Of a stretch of DNA of 64,000 nt, positions 17,791 through 26,381 are shown one piece after another. Below the pieces are notes generated by a model that was given only the letters and a program-made list of their open reading frames with translations, searched no databases and was not told the DNA's origin. Made by a program: the position numbers and the translations under genes. Location: assembly GCA_038326655.1 (NCBI GenBank), contig JBBQKG010000003.1:62001-126000 (forward strand). The letters run 5' to 3'. The DNA comes from JBBQKG01 sp038326655 (lineage in GTDB: Bacteria > Actinomycetota > Thermoleophilia > Solirubrobacterales > JBBDJG01). Position 1 is the stretch's first letter; each line of letters starts with the position of its first letter.

Positions 17791-19125
17791 CTAGGCGGCG
17801 AGTGCGCCCAGCGCCTGCCCGGTCGCCGCGGCGACCGAGTCGGACACGACCTCGACCAGCTCCTCGAGCGTCTCGGGCGCGATCGAGAGCGGCGGCATGA
17901 GGACCACGACGTCGCCCAGTGGCCGGACGATCGCGCCGCGACGGCGTGCTTCCAGCGCGACCTCGTGCCCGATCCTTGGGGCCGAGTCGTACGAGGCGCC
18001 GCGGGCGGGGTCGCGCGCGAGCTCGATCCCGCACATGAAGCCTGCCCGCCGGATCTCGGCGACGTGGTCGAGCGGGGCGATCAAGCTCTCGAGCAGCTGC
18101 TCGAACAGCGCGATCTTCGGCTGGAGGCGTTCCAGCGTGCGCTCCTCCTCGAACACGTCGAGCGTCGCGAGTGCGGCAGCGCAGGCGAGCGGGTTGCCGG
18201 TGTAGGTGTGGCCGTGAAAAAACGTGCGGAACTCCTCGAACCGGCCGAGGAACCCGTCGTAGACGCGATCGGTCGTGAGCGTCGCCGCGAGCGGCAGATA
18301 GCCGCCGCTCAATCCCTTCGCGAGGCACAGGAAGTCCGGCACCACGTCCTCCTGCTCGCAGGCGAACATCGTCCCGGTCCGCCCGAACCCGGTCGCGACC
18401 TCGTCGCAGACGAGGAACACGTCGTGGGCGTCGCAGAGCTCCTTGACCGCGCGCAGGTAGCCAGGCGGCTGCACGAGCATGCCCGCCGCGCCCTGGACGA
18501 GCGGCTCGACTACCACCGCTGCGATCTCACCGGCACGCTTCGCGAGCACGCGGTCGAGCGCGGCCGCGTCACCGGCAGGCACCTGCAGGGCGTCGAACAG
18601 GAGCGGCCGGTAGAGGGAGTTGAAGAGCTCGATGCCGCCGACCGAGACCGCGCCCACGGTGTCCCCGTGGTAGGCGTTCTCGAGCCGCACGAAGCTGGTC
18701 CGCTCGCCCCGCGCGTCGGATGCCTGCTGCCAGTACTGGAACGCCATCTTGAGCGCGACCTCGACCGCCGTCGAGCCGCTGTCGGAGTAGAACACCCACG
18801 AGAGCGGGCCGCCCTCCGCGCTCGCCCCCGGTGCGATCTCCACGAGCCGGCGCGCAAGCGCCTCGCCGCCTGGATGGGACAGCCCCAGCATCGTCGTGTG
18901 CGCGACCCGCTCGAGCTGCTCACGAACGGCGGCGTCGATGCGGGGATGGCGGTGGCCGTGGACGTTGCACCACAGGGACGAGATCCCGTCGATGTACCGC
19001 CGGCCGTCCGTGTCGAACAGGAACTCGCCCTCGCCAGACGCGATCATGGGCGCGGACTCCGCGGCCCAGCCATGCATCTGCGTGAACGGATGCCAGACAT
19101 GAGAGTCGGTTGCATGGGCCGGCAT
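17791..19125 (-). CDS. bioA: Adenosylmethionine-8-amino-7-oxononanoate aminotransferase
   Basis: 444-residue class III PLP aminotransferase that converts KAPA to DAPA with S-adenosylmethionine in biotin synthesis. HVWHPFTQM at the N-terminus and SSLWCNVHGHRHP are BioA-specific. The PLP lysine lies in FLCLAKGLSGGYLPLAAT and the cofactor Asp in FLVCDEVATGFGRTG. It is the last gene of the bioB-F-D-A operon, 74 bases after bioD, and has its own TAGCAT hexamer 7 bases before the ATG with no Shine-Dalgarno sequence, so separate expression is possible. Confidence 0.95.
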   Translation of the reverse strand: MPAHATDSHVWHPFTQMHGWAAESAPMIASGEGEFLFDTDGRRYIDGISSLWCNVHGHRHPRIDAAVREQLERVAHTTMLGLSHPGGEALARRLVEIAPGASAEGGPLSWVFYSDSGSTAVEVALKMAFQYWQQASDARGERTSFVRLENAYHGDTVGAVSVGGIELFNSLYRPLLFDALQVPAGDAAALDRVLAKRAGEIAAVVVEPLVQGAAGMLVQPPGYLRAVKELCDAHDVFLVCDEVATGFGRTGTMFACEQEDVVPDFLCLAKGLSGGYLPLAATLTTDRVYDGFLGRFEEFRTFFHGHTYTGNPLACAAALATLDVFEEERTLERLQPKIALFEQLLESLIAPLDHVAEIRRAGFMCGIELARDPARGASYDSAPRIGHEVALEARRRGAIVRPLGDVVVLMPPLSIAPETLEELVEVVSDSVAAATGQALGALAA

Positions 19126-19132
19126 CGGCGCG

Positions 19133-19138
19133 ATGCTA
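19133..19138 (-). promoter_or_regulatory. -10-like TAGCAT immediately upstream of bioA
   Basis: TAGCAT on the minus strand followed by 7 bases and the bioA ATG (19125), without a Shine-Dalgarno sequence, in the only sizeable gap (74 bases) of the biotin operon. This suggests an internal leaderless promoter. Confidence 0.45.
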
Positions 19139-19199
19139 GCCACGGTCGAGGTCGGAACCGGGTCGCACCATTTGCGCCCCGCCCGTGACCGGCGGCGGC

Positions 19200-19901
19200 T
19201 CAGGCGTTGACGAGGCGTGCCGGCTGCCGGACCCTGACCCACCGCTCCACGGGCAGCGTCCGAAGCGCGCCCACGCCGCTTGCGATCTCCACTTTCGGCA
19301 GCCCGAAGGTCTCGACGCATCCGAGCGCTTCGATCGTGCGTCGATTCGAGGCCTCCAGCTGCCGCGGGAACCGCCGCCACGGTGTCAGCACGACGGCCGC
19401 CACGTCGAGGCCCACCGACCGTGCGGACTCGATCGTCAGCAGCGTGTGGTTGATCGTCCCGAGAGCCGGTCGCGCCGCGATCACGACGGGAAGGCCCAGC
19501 TCCACGGCGAAGTCGCGCACGAGGTAGTCCGGGGCAAGGGGGACGAGCAGGCCCCCGACGCCTTCGACCACGAGCGCGTCCACGTGCGCTGCGGCGGCCT
19601 CGGCGCCGGCGACCAGGTGTCCGGGCGCGATCTCGATCCCGGCCAGCTCGGCCGCGAGGTGCGGGGAGACGGCCGGGCCGAAGCGATATGGGGACACGGC
19701 CTCCGCAGGCTGATCCGAGCCGGCGGAGCGGCGCAGCAGGTCGTGATCCGGGATCGCGGCGGCGGTCTCGGTCAGGCCGGTCACGGCAGGCTTGAAGGCC
19801 GCCACGCGCTCGCCGTTCGCGACGAGCGTCGCAGCGATCGCGCAGGCCGCGACGGTCTTGCCGACCTCGGTGTCCGTCCCGGTGACGAAGACGCCGCGCA
19901 C
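19200..19901 (-). CDS. bioD: Dethiobiotin synthetase
   Basis: 233-residue P-loop enzyme that carboxylates and closes DAPA to dethiobiotin using ATP. The N-terminal GVFVTGTDTEVGKTVAACAI is the BioD nucleotide-binding motif, with KPAVTGL and VEGVGGLLVPLAPDYLVRDFA further on. The start is GTG at 19901, 11 bases after the bioF stop. GRAS-like active-site lysines (GKT and FKPAVTG) are visible. It sits between bioF and bioA. Confidence 0.93.
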   Translation of the reverse strand: MRGVFVTGTDTEVGKTVAACAIAATLVANGERVAAFKPAVTGLTETAAAIPDHDLLRRSAGSDQPAEAVSPYRFGPAVSPHLAAELAGIEIAPGHLVAGAEAAAAHVDALVVEGVGGLLVPLAPDYLVRDFAVELGLPVVIAARPALGTINHTLLTIESARSVGLDVAAVVLTPWRRFPRQLEASNRRTIEALGCVETFGLPKVEIASGVGALRTLPVERWVRVRQPARLVNA

Positions 19902-19912
19902 GCAGCCGCGCC

Positions 19913-21160
19913 TCAGGCGGCGCGGCCGAACGCCGGTTCGTCGAGCTCGGCGTCGTACAGGAAGAGGTCCGCCGAACGGGCCTCTGGATCGAGGTGCGAT
20001 GGCTCGGCGCCCACCGCACGCGCCGCCGCGCCGAGCTGTGCCGCCGCCCATTCGAGCTCGGCGGGCGTGTGCGTCGCCATCGCGGCGAGACGGAGCCTGG
20101 AGCTTCCCTCGGGGACCGTGGGTGGCCGGATCGCCTGCGCGAAGACACCTCGCTGAAGCGCCCGCTCGCAGACATCGACCGCGAGTGCGGGCTCGCCCAC
20201 CACCAGCGGCACGATCTGCGTCCCGTCGAGCGGGACCGAAAAGCCCTGGTGCGCGAGCGCCCCGCGCAGCGCCCGCGCGTTGCGGGCGAGGCGCTCGATG
20301 CGCCGTGGCTCGGATCCGAGCAGCTCGAGCGCGGCGAGCGCGGCGGCCACCGAGGGCGGCGGCGGCCCGGTGGAGAAGATCAGGGTGCGCGCCGTGTTGA
20401 CCAGATAGCTCGCGATCTCGCGGTCGCAGCAGACATACGCGCCGTAGCCGCCGAGCGCCTTGCCGAGCGTGCCGACGATCACGTCGACCTCGTCGCCGAT
20501 GCCGGCCGCCGCGACCGAGCCACGGCCGCCCGGGCCCAGCACCCCCGTCGCGTGCGCCTCGTCGACGACCAGGCGCGCGTCGTAGCGATGCGCCAGTTCG
20601 ACGATCTCGGCGAGCGGCGCCACGTCGCCATCCATCGAGAACACGCCGTCGGTGACGATCAGGCGCCCGCGGCCGCGCGTCTCGCGCAGGCCCCACTCGA
20701 GGTGGTCGGTGTCGAGATGGTCGTACACGAACGTGTCCGCGCGCGCGAGGCGGCACCCGTCGATGATGCTCGCGTGGTTGAGAGCATCCGAGAAGATGAC
20801 GTCGCCGGGGCCCGCCAGGGCTGCGATCACGCCCGTATTCGCCAGATAGCCGGACCCGAACAGGACGCAACGCTCGGTCTGCTCGAAGCCCGCGAGCCGT
20901 TCCTCGAGGCGCCGGTGCAGCGTCATGTTGCCGGACACCAGCCGGGAGGCGCCGGCCCCGACGCCGTAGCGCATCGCCGCCTCGGCGGCAGCGGCGCGCA
21001 CGCGGGGGTGATCGGCGAAGCCCAGGTAGTTGTTCGAGCAGAGCAGCAGCACGCGTTTGCCGTCGAGCAGCACCCTGGGCCCCTGCGGACCGGCGATCAG
21101 CCGCATGCGGCGGTGGAGGCCCTGCGCGGAAAGCTCGTCGAGGCGGCGCCGAAGGTCCAC
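19913..21160 (-). CDS. bioF: 8-amino-7-oxononanoate synthase
   Basis: 415-residue PLP-dependent alpha-oxoamine synthase joining pimeloyl thioester and alanine to form KAPA. Signatures are LLLCSNNYLGFADHPRV, SGNMTLHRRLEERLAGFE, VDEAHATGVLGPGGRG and the PLP lysine in GTLGKALGGYGAYV. GTG 21160 starts just where homology begins, 11 bases after bioB. The C-terminal about 30 residues (after AVGAEPSHLDPEARS) exceed the usual end and look low in conservation. Confidence 0.94.
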   Translation of the reverse strand: MDLRRRLDELSAQGLHRRMRLIAGPQGPRVLLDGKRVLLLCSNNYLGFADHPRVRAAAAEAAMRYGVGAGASRLVSGNMTLHRRLEERLAGFEQTERCVLFGSGYLANTGVIAALAGPGDVIFSDALNHASIIDGCRLARADTFVYDHLDTDHLEWGLRETRGRGRLIVTDGVFSMDGDVAPLAEIVELAHRYDARLVVDEAHATGVLGPGGRGSVAAAGIGDEVDVIVGTLGKALGGYGAYVCCDREIASYLVNTARTLIFSTGPPPPSVAAALAALELLGSEPRRIERLARNARALRGALAHQGFSVPLDGTQIVPLVVGEPALAVDVCERALQRGVFAQAIRPPTVPEGSSRLRLAAMATHTPAELEWAAAQLGAAARAVGAEPSHLDPEARSADLFLYDAELDEPAFGRAA

Positions 21161-21171
21161 GCCGCGGGTCT

Positions 21172-22365
21172 CTAGTCGCCCCAGCCGGCGGCGTTCGTGA
21201 CTGCTTCGCTGCCTTTGTCGGAAGCTTCGCTGGAAGCTTCCTCGGAAGGTCGCTTCGGGTAGGCGGGCGGCTTGCTCTTTTTGCGAAGCCGCAGCTGCTC
21301 GGCCGGGTTCCAGAAGTTCGCCTCGGCCTGGTTGTCGATCAGCTCGTCGATCGGCGTCGCAGGGGCCTCGCCCTCGAGCCACCCGGACCGGTTGTCGGGC
21401 CGCGGGTCGGCGCCGTTGTCGGGTTGACGCGCCACGTTCAACCCAAGCTCCTCGAACATCGCGCGGTCCTCCTCGGGCTCGGATCCGAGGGTCGTGAGGA
21501 AATTCCCCATCATCACCCCGTTGAGCCCCGCCTTGACCGCCAGCGGCTGGAGCTCGCCGAGGTTCTCGACGCGGCCGCCGCAGAGGCGGAAGAGGGCGGC
21601 GGGGAGGATCAGGCGGAAGATCGCGATGAACTTGACCGCGTCCCAGGGATCGATCAGGTCGCGCTCGCCGAACTTGGTGCCCGGGCGCGGGTTCAAGAGG
21701 TTGATCGGGACGCTGGTGGGGTCGAGCTCGGCCAGCTCGAACGCCATCTCGACCCGCTGACGCGGCGACTCCCCGAGGTTGAGGATGCCGCCGACGCAGG
21801 TCTCGAGCCCGGCCTCGCGGACGGCCTCGATCGTCCGCACGCGGCCCTCGTAGCGGACCGTCGTGGAGACCTCGTCGTAGTAGCTGCGCGCCGTCTCGAC
21901 GTTGTGGTGGACCCGCTGGATCCCAGCCTCCTTGAGCTGGCGGGCCCGCTCAGGCGACATGTGGCCGATCGAGGCGCAGCGCTTCAGGTTCGTGTGCTCG
22001 GCGACCAGCCGCGCGCCCTCCACGACCCGCGCGAAGTCGCGCTTGGAGAGTCCCTGACCCTGCGTGACCATGCAGAAGCGGTGCGCTCCGGCCGCCTCGG
22101 CCGCCCGCGCATGCTCCAGGATCTGGTCGGGCTCCATCATCGCGTGCATCGGGGTCTCGGCGTCGGCGTACTTGGACTGCGCGCAAAAGCCGCAGTCCTC
22201 CGTGCAGCCGCCGCTCTTGGCGTTGACGAGCGAGCACATGTCGGTCGACTCCCCGAACTGGTCCTGCCGGACCATCCAGGCGAGCTCGACGAGGCGCTCG
22301 ATGTCGGCGTGTTCGGCGAGCCCTGCGAGGTCCAGCGCCTCTTCGAAGGTGATGAGGGAGGGCAT
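21172..22365 (-). CDS. bioB: Biotin synthase
   Basis: 397-residue radical SAM enzyme that inserts sulfur into dethiobiotin. The 4Fe-4S motif is CTEDCGFCAQS. Cysteines in RFCMVTQG and ETCVGGILNLGES and the Arg of INLLNPRPGTKF belong to the auxiliary cluster and substrate site. The final about 70 residues extend past the catalytic core and end in a Ser/Glu/Ala-rich, degenerate tail (SEEASSEASDKGSEA) of unknown use. It is the first gene of bioB-F-D-A. The ATG has no Shine-Dalgarno sequence and lies 8 bases after TACGCT. Confidence 0.95.
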   Translation of the reverse strand: MPSLITFEEALDLAGLAEHADIERLVELAWMVRQDQFGESTDMCSLVNAKSGGCTEDCGFCAQSKYADAETPMHAMMEPDQILEHARAAEAAGAHRFCMVTQGQGLSKRDFARVVEGARLVAEHTNLKRCASIGHMSPERARQLKEAGIQRVHHNVETARSYYDEVSTTVRYEGRVRTIEAVREAGLETCVGGILNLGESPRQRVEMAFELAELDPTSVPINLLNPRPGTKFGERDLIDPWDAVKFIAIFRLILPAALFRLCGGRVENLGELQPLAVKAGLNGVMMGNFLTTLGSEPEEDRAMFEELGLNVARQPDNGADPRPDNRSGWLEGEAPATPIDELIDNQAEANFWNPAEQLRLRKKSKPPAYPKRPSEEASSEASDKGSEAVTNAAGWGD

Positions 22366-22373
22366 CGGGCGCC

Positions 22374-22379
22374 AGCGTA
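22374..22379 (-). promoter_or_regulatory. -10 element TACGCT for leaderless bioB operon
   Basis: TACGCT on the minus strand, 8 bases from the bioB ATG, with no Shine-Dalgarno sequence between. No clear -35 or BirA-type operator is visible upstream. Confidence 0.5.
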
Positions 22380-22405
22380 GATCCGGTCCCGGACGGGACC
22401 TGGCG

Positions 22406-22433
22406 GGTCCGGCGGCTGAGGCGCCGCCGGACC
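22406..22433 (-). terminator. Stem-loop between small membrane gene and bioB
   Basis: GGTCCGGCGG and CCGCCGGACC form a perfect 10-bp stem with an 8-base loop, 18 bases downstream of the stop of the 54-residue membrane protein (minus strand) and ahead of the bioB promoter. There is no clear U-tract, so termination strength is uncertain. Confidence 0.55.
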
Positions 22434-22450
22434 GCTGTGTTGCGGCGGAG

Positions 22451-22615
22451 CTACCGGGTCAGGGCACCGATCGCGACTGCGATCGCTCCGAAGATCAGTG
22501 CGGGCACGAGCCCGTACTCGACAAAGACCTTGACCACGTGAGGCGACTCGCGCAACAGCTCTCCCAGAACTTCGTCGAACTCGCCGCCAGACGCGGCCAG
22601 AATGGAGATGGGCAT
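22451..22615 (-). CDS. 54-residue membrane peptide, possibly Flp/class IVb pilin-like
   Basis: Small protein starting MPISILAASGGEFDEVLGEL and ending in a hydrophobic segment EYGLVPALIFGAIAVAIGAL. The Glu-Tyr-Gly at the start of the helix and the Ala/Ile-rich run resemble the EYGLIAALIAV core of Flp-type (class IVb) pilins, which are about this length. The ATG has a good Shine-Dalgarno sequence (GAGAGGAG, 5 bases away), so it is probably expressed. No prepilin-cleavage glycine is obvious directly before the helix, and no tad/cpa secretion genes are in the window. A generic membrane peptide is the alternative. Confidence 0.5.
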   Translation of the reverse strand: MPISILAASGGEFDEVLGELLRESPHVVKVFVEYGLVPALIFGAIAVAIGALTR

Positions 22616-22642
22616 CTCGCTCCTCTCGTTGCGCGCCGGCGG

Positions 22643-22951
22643 TCAGCCTGCGAGGACCTCGGGCATCCTGGCCTGCAGGGCCGCACGCATCGCATTCGAG
22701 GTGGATGCGCGCAGATAGCCGTAGAGCGCGGCCACGAGGGCGCCCGCGAGGATGCCGAACGCACCAAGCGCCGAATAGGCGACCAGCCCGGCGACCGTGA
22801 TCGCGACCGGGATCAGGAAATCCACGGCCGTCCTGAAGTAGATCGCAAGACCCAGGCCGCCGAACAGGAATCCGATCACGCATGCGAGGTTCGGGTGTGT
22901 GTCCCTCGAAACCGGGTCCAGCATCTCGAGCAGCTTCTTGATGGTCTCCAT
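22643..22951 (-). CDS. Small predicted membrane protein of unknown function
   Basis: 102 residues with a short cytoplasmic-like N-terminus (METIKKLLEMLDP) and two to three hydrophobic segments (CVIGFLFGGLGLAIYF; FLIPVAITVAGLVAY; GAFGILAGALVAALYG). The ATG has a strong Shine-Dalgarno sequence (GGAGG). It lies 27 bases upstream of the 54-residue membrane peptide on the same strand, so the two probably form a unit. I do not recognise the family. Confidence 0.65.
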   Translation of the reverse strand: METIKKLLEMLDPVSRDTHPNLACVIGFLFGGLGLAIYFRTAVDFLIPVAITVAGLVAYSALGAFGILAGALVAALYGYLRASTSNAMRAALQARMPEVLAG

Positions 22952-23079
22952 ACGCCCTCCTTCGGAAGCGCCCCTGTGCCGGCGGCGCCGGTGATGGACA
23001 AGGAGCCGACTATCCGCCGTTCGAGCGCTCCCGTCAGCCGGCTTTCCGGCGCGGCGCGAGCCGACTTCTCGGCAGAGGC

Positions 23080-25632
23080 CTACTCGTACGCGAGCGACTC
23101 GAGCACGTCGAGCCGCGAGGCCCGTCGCGCGGGCGGGATCGCGGCGAGCACTCCGGCGCCCGCTGCAAGCACCAGGAAGGCCAACAGGTAGAGCACGGGC
23201 ACCTGGAGCGAGAAGCCCTGGTCGGCCAGCGCGACCGTCGTCATCGCCCCCAGCAGCAGGCCGATGAGTATGCCCAGCACGCCCCCGATCAAGGCCGTGA
23301 TGAGAGACTCGTAGCGCACGATCTGCCGGACCTGCCGCCGGGAGGTCCCGATCGCGCGCATCATCCCGAGCTCGCGCGTGCGCTCGTGGATCGAGAGCAC
23401 GAGCGTGTTCACGATGCCGAAGAGCGACACGATGATCGACAGCGACAGCAGCGCGTAGACGAGGTAGAGGATCTGGTTCACCCGCTTGGTGATGTCGTCC
23501 TTGTATTGCTTCTGGTCCTGCGACCTGACTACCGGGTAACGGGCGTCGAGCAGCGCGTTGACCTTCGCCTGCACCACCGCTATCGAGACGCCCGGCGCCG
23601 TCTTGATCAGGTCGACCGCGTCCTCGCGCTGGCGGAAGTCCGCCCTCAGCACCGGATATGGGACCGTGACAGGGCTGAAGATGTCGCCCTTGTTGTCGAC
23701 GGTGCCGCGCACCGTCGCGGAGATCGTCCTGCCGGTCGGCGTCTCGATCGAGAGTTTGTCGCCGACGCCGAAGCCGTTGCTCTTGGCCCAGTCGTCGACC
23801 AGCACCGCATCACCCCGCCCAAGCGTGGCGATCAGGTCGTCGGGGCCTTTCTTGACGTCCGACTTCCAGACCCCGTCGAAGCTCTGCGGGTCCACGCCCT
23901 GCACCGAGGTGTGGCCGGAGACGCCCTTGACGTTTCCGGCGCTCGCGTTGATCGGCGAGACCACCGCGACGCCGGGGATCCGCGCGACCGCCCGGCCGGT
24001 CTGGGCCGGAATCGGGCTGAATCCGTCACGGTTCGTGAGCACGAGGTCGCCCGCGAAGTTCTTGTCGACGGTGTCGTTGATCGAGGCGCGGAGGCCTGCC
24101 GCTAGCACGGTCACGAACGTGACCAGCGCAAGGCCGATCATCAGGGCCGCCGCCGTGACCGCGGTGCGGCTTGGGTTGCGTTCGGCGTTTTCCCGCGCGA
24201 GCCGGCCGGTCACTCCCCGCAGCCGCTCGAGCGGCCAGCCGAGCGCAGACGCGATCGGGGGCACGAGCCGGTTGCTGAGCAGTGCAACGCCGACGAAGAT
24301 CGAGATCGCGCCGACCGCCATCAGGCCTAGAACGCTGGAGGCCCCGCCGGTGACGAACAGGCCGATCAGCAGCAACAGCACTCCGAAACCGGTCAGGCTG
24401 CCGGCCAGGATCGTGCGACGCCGCCCCGCGCGGCCGGTCGGCATGACGTCGTGCCGAAGCGCCGCCAGCGGCGGCACTCGGGTCGCCCGCCGTGCCGGCG
24501 ACAGGCCCGCGACGACGGTCACGATCGTGCCCACCAGTAGCGAGACGATCACCGTGCGCGGCAGCAGGACGGTGCCCTGCGACGGAAGGTCGATGCTGAA
24601 GGCCTTGAAGAGGGCAGTGATGCCCTTCGCGGTCAGGATGCCGGCGAACAGGCCGACGATCGACGCGCCGAGCCCGATCAGCAGCGCCTCCACCACCACC
24701 GACCGAAGGATCTGACCACGAGAGGCGCCCATCGTGCGCAGCAGGCCGAACTCGGTCGTGCGCTGCGCGACCGTGATCGAGAAGGTGTTGAAGATGATGA
24801 ACGCGCCGACGAAGAGCGCGATCCCGGCGAATGCGAGCAGCAGCGTGTTGAGGAAGCTGAGGCCGCTCTGAATGTTGTCGGCCTGGTCCTTCGCATCCTG
24901 GGCGCCGGTCTTCACGTCGACCGTGCGCGGAAGCAGCCCGCGGAGCTCTCCGACGACCTGCCTGGGGGCGGCGCCTTGCGCGACCGCGACGTCGATCTCG
25001 TCCAGGGTCCCGCGCTTCTCGCTGATGCGCTGAGCCTCGGGAAGCGTCAGCACGGCGATCGTCGCGCCGCCGAACGCAGACACGTCGCCGAACTTCCCGA
25101 TCCCGGATATCCGGTAACGCTTTGCCGGCAGCTTGCCTGCTACGAGCACCATGTCGCCGACCTTGAAGTGCTTGTTGTCAGCGGTGCTCTGGTCGATTGT
25201 GACCTCGTTCGCGGTGGCGGGCGGGCGGCCCTTCACGTAGGTGAGAGGGTCGAAAGGCTCCGGCAACGAGGAGAACATCAGGGCAGGCGCCTGTCCGGTG
25301 TTTGCACGCATGCCGCGCTTGTCGAAGACCGTCGCGCTGTCGCTCACAGCCCCGCCGGCCTTTGCGACGCCCTGAGCCGACTTGACGCGGGGAAGCAGTG
25401 ACGCGCTGAACGGAGGCTGCTGGATCTCCTCGGTGTCGACGGCTTTGTGCGGCGTCACCTTGATGTCGACGCCCTGGTTCGCCGTGTCGAAGATGCGGTC
25501 GAACGAGTGGTTGATCGTGTCTGTGAAGACGTAGGTCCCGGAGATCATCATCACCCCGAGGAGGACCGCGAGCGCGGTCAGGCACGCGCGCAGCTTGCGC
25601 GCCCAAAGGCCGCGGAGGGTGACTGCGGTCAC
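23080..25632 (-). CDS. ABC transporter permease, FtsX/MacB-type
   Basis: 850-residue permease with two FtsX-like modules. An N-terminal helix (ACLTALAVLLGVMMISGTYVF) precedes a periplasm-like domain (about residues 40-245). A helical block near 255-400 follows, then central helices and a second extracellular domain (about 510-710), and a final three-helix block near 730-840. The GTG start overlaps the ATPase stop by 4 bases (GTGA), so the two are coupled. Together they form a type VII (LolCDE/MacB-like) mechanotransmission transporter. In Gram-positive-type cells these handle lipoproteins, peptides or envelope signals. The substrate is unknown. Confidence 0.88.
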   Translation of the reverse strand: MTAVTLRGLWARKLRACLTALAVLLGVMMISGTYVFTDTINHSFDRIFDTANQGVDIKVTPHKAVDTEEIQQPPFSASLLPRVKSAQGVAKAGGAVSDSATVFDKRGMRANTGQAPALMFSSLPEPFDPLTYVKGRPPATANEVTIDQSTADNKHFKVGDMVLVAGKLPAKRYRISGIGKFGDVSAFGGATIAVLTLPEAQRISEKRGTLDEIDVAVAQGAAPRQVVGELRGLLPRTVDVKTGAQDAKDQADNIQSGLSFLNTLLLAFAGIALFVGAFIIFNTFSITVAQRTTEFGLLRTMGASRGQILRSVVVEALLIGLGASIVGLFAGILTAKGITALFKAFSIDLPSQGTVLLPRTVIVSLLVGTIVTVVAGLSPARRATRVPPLAALRHDVMPTGRAGRRRTILAGSLTGFGVLLLLIGLFVTGGASSVLGLMAVGAISIFVGVALLSNRLVPPIASALGWPLERLRGVTGRLARENAERNPSRTAVTAAALMIGLALVTFVTVLAAGLRASINDTVDKNFAGDLVLTNRDGFSPIPAQTGRAVARIPGVAVVSPINASAGNVKGVSGHTSVQGVDPQSFDGVWKSDVKKGPDDLIATLGRGDAVLVDDWAKSNGFGVGDKLSIETPTGRTISATVRGTVDNKGDIFSPVTVPYPVLRADFRQREDAVDLIKTAPGVSIAVVQAKVNALLDARYPVVRSQDQKQYKDDITKRVNQILYLVYALLSLSIIVSLFGIVNTLVLSIHERTRELGMMRAIGTSRRQVRQIVRYESLITALIGGVLGILIGLLLGAMTTVALADQGFSLQVPVLYLLAFLVLAAGAGVLAAIPPARRASRLDVLESLAYE

Positions 25633-26381
25633 GCCGACTTCATCAGCTCGTGCACGTCTTCCCCTTGCGCCGAGGGGGCGTCGTGCACGACGCGGCCGTC
25701 ACGCAGCACCACGAGCCGATCGCCGGCGGAGGCCGCGTCGGCGTCGTGGGTCACCATCACGACGGTCTGCTTGAAGCGGTCGACGGCCTCGCGAAGGAGC
25801 CGCAGGACATCCTCGCTCGAGCTGGAGTCGAGGTTGCCGGTCGGTTCGTCGGCGAACACGACCGCGGGGCGCGTGACCAGGGCACGCGCGATCGCGACGC
25901 GCTGCTGCTGCCCCCCGGAAAGCTCGGAGGGCCGGTGCTTGCGCCGGTCGCCGAGGGCGACGATGTCGATCAGGTGCTCGACCCATTCACGGTCGACATC
26001 ACGCCCGGCGATCGTAAGCGGTAGCACGATGTTCTCCTCCGCCGTCAAAACCGGAAGCAGGTTGAAAGCCTGGAAGATGAAGCCGACCTTCTGTCGGCGA
26101 AGCTCGGTCAGGTGGTTGTCGTCGAGCTGGGTGATCTCCGTGCCATCGATCTCGACCGAGCCGGAGGTGGGCTGGTCGAGGCCCGCCAGGCAGTGCATCA
26201 GCGTCGACTTGCCCGAGCCCGACGGCCCCATGATCGCGCTGAACTGGCTGCACAGGAACTGCACCGTGACGCCCGCGAGCGCGTCAACTGCCGCATCCCC
26301 TTGGCCGTACCGGCGATAGAGATCCGTGGCGGCCACCATGGGGCTTGCGGCCGTCACGGCTTTCGCCCTGTCGATGTGCAA
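25629..26381 (-). CDS. ABC transporter ATPase, LolD/MacB-type
   Basis: 250-residue ATPase partner of the adjacent permease. Walker A is MGPSGSGKSTLMHCLAGLD, signature LSGGQQQRVAIARALV, Walker B VVFADEPTGNLDS and H-loop VMVTHDADAAS. The insertion EEDILP-type LTAEENIVLPL is typical of the LolD group. TTG 26381 is used because a good Shine-Dalgarno sequence (GGGAGGG) lies 7 bases upstream and the codon directly follows the crotonase stop. GTG 26357 and ATG 26339 are alternatives. Confidence 0.9.
   Translation of the reverse strand: MHIDRAKAVTAASPMVAATDLYRRYGQGDAAVDALAGVTVQFLCSQFSAIMGPSGSGKSTLMHCLAGLDQPTSGSVEIDGTEITQLDDNHLTELRRQKVGFIFQAFNLLPVLTAEENIVLPLTIAGRDVDREWVEHLIDIVALGDRRKHRPSELSGGQQQRVAIARALVTRPAVVFADEPTGNLDSSSSEDVLRLLREAVDRFKQTVVMVTHDADAASAGDRLVVLRDGRVVHDAPSAQGEDVHELMKSA

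Noticed and set aside
19126..22450. BirA-type operator or biotin riboswitch at the bio operon
   Set aside because: No extended palindrome of the BirA type and no structured leader. The bioB transcript appears leaderless.
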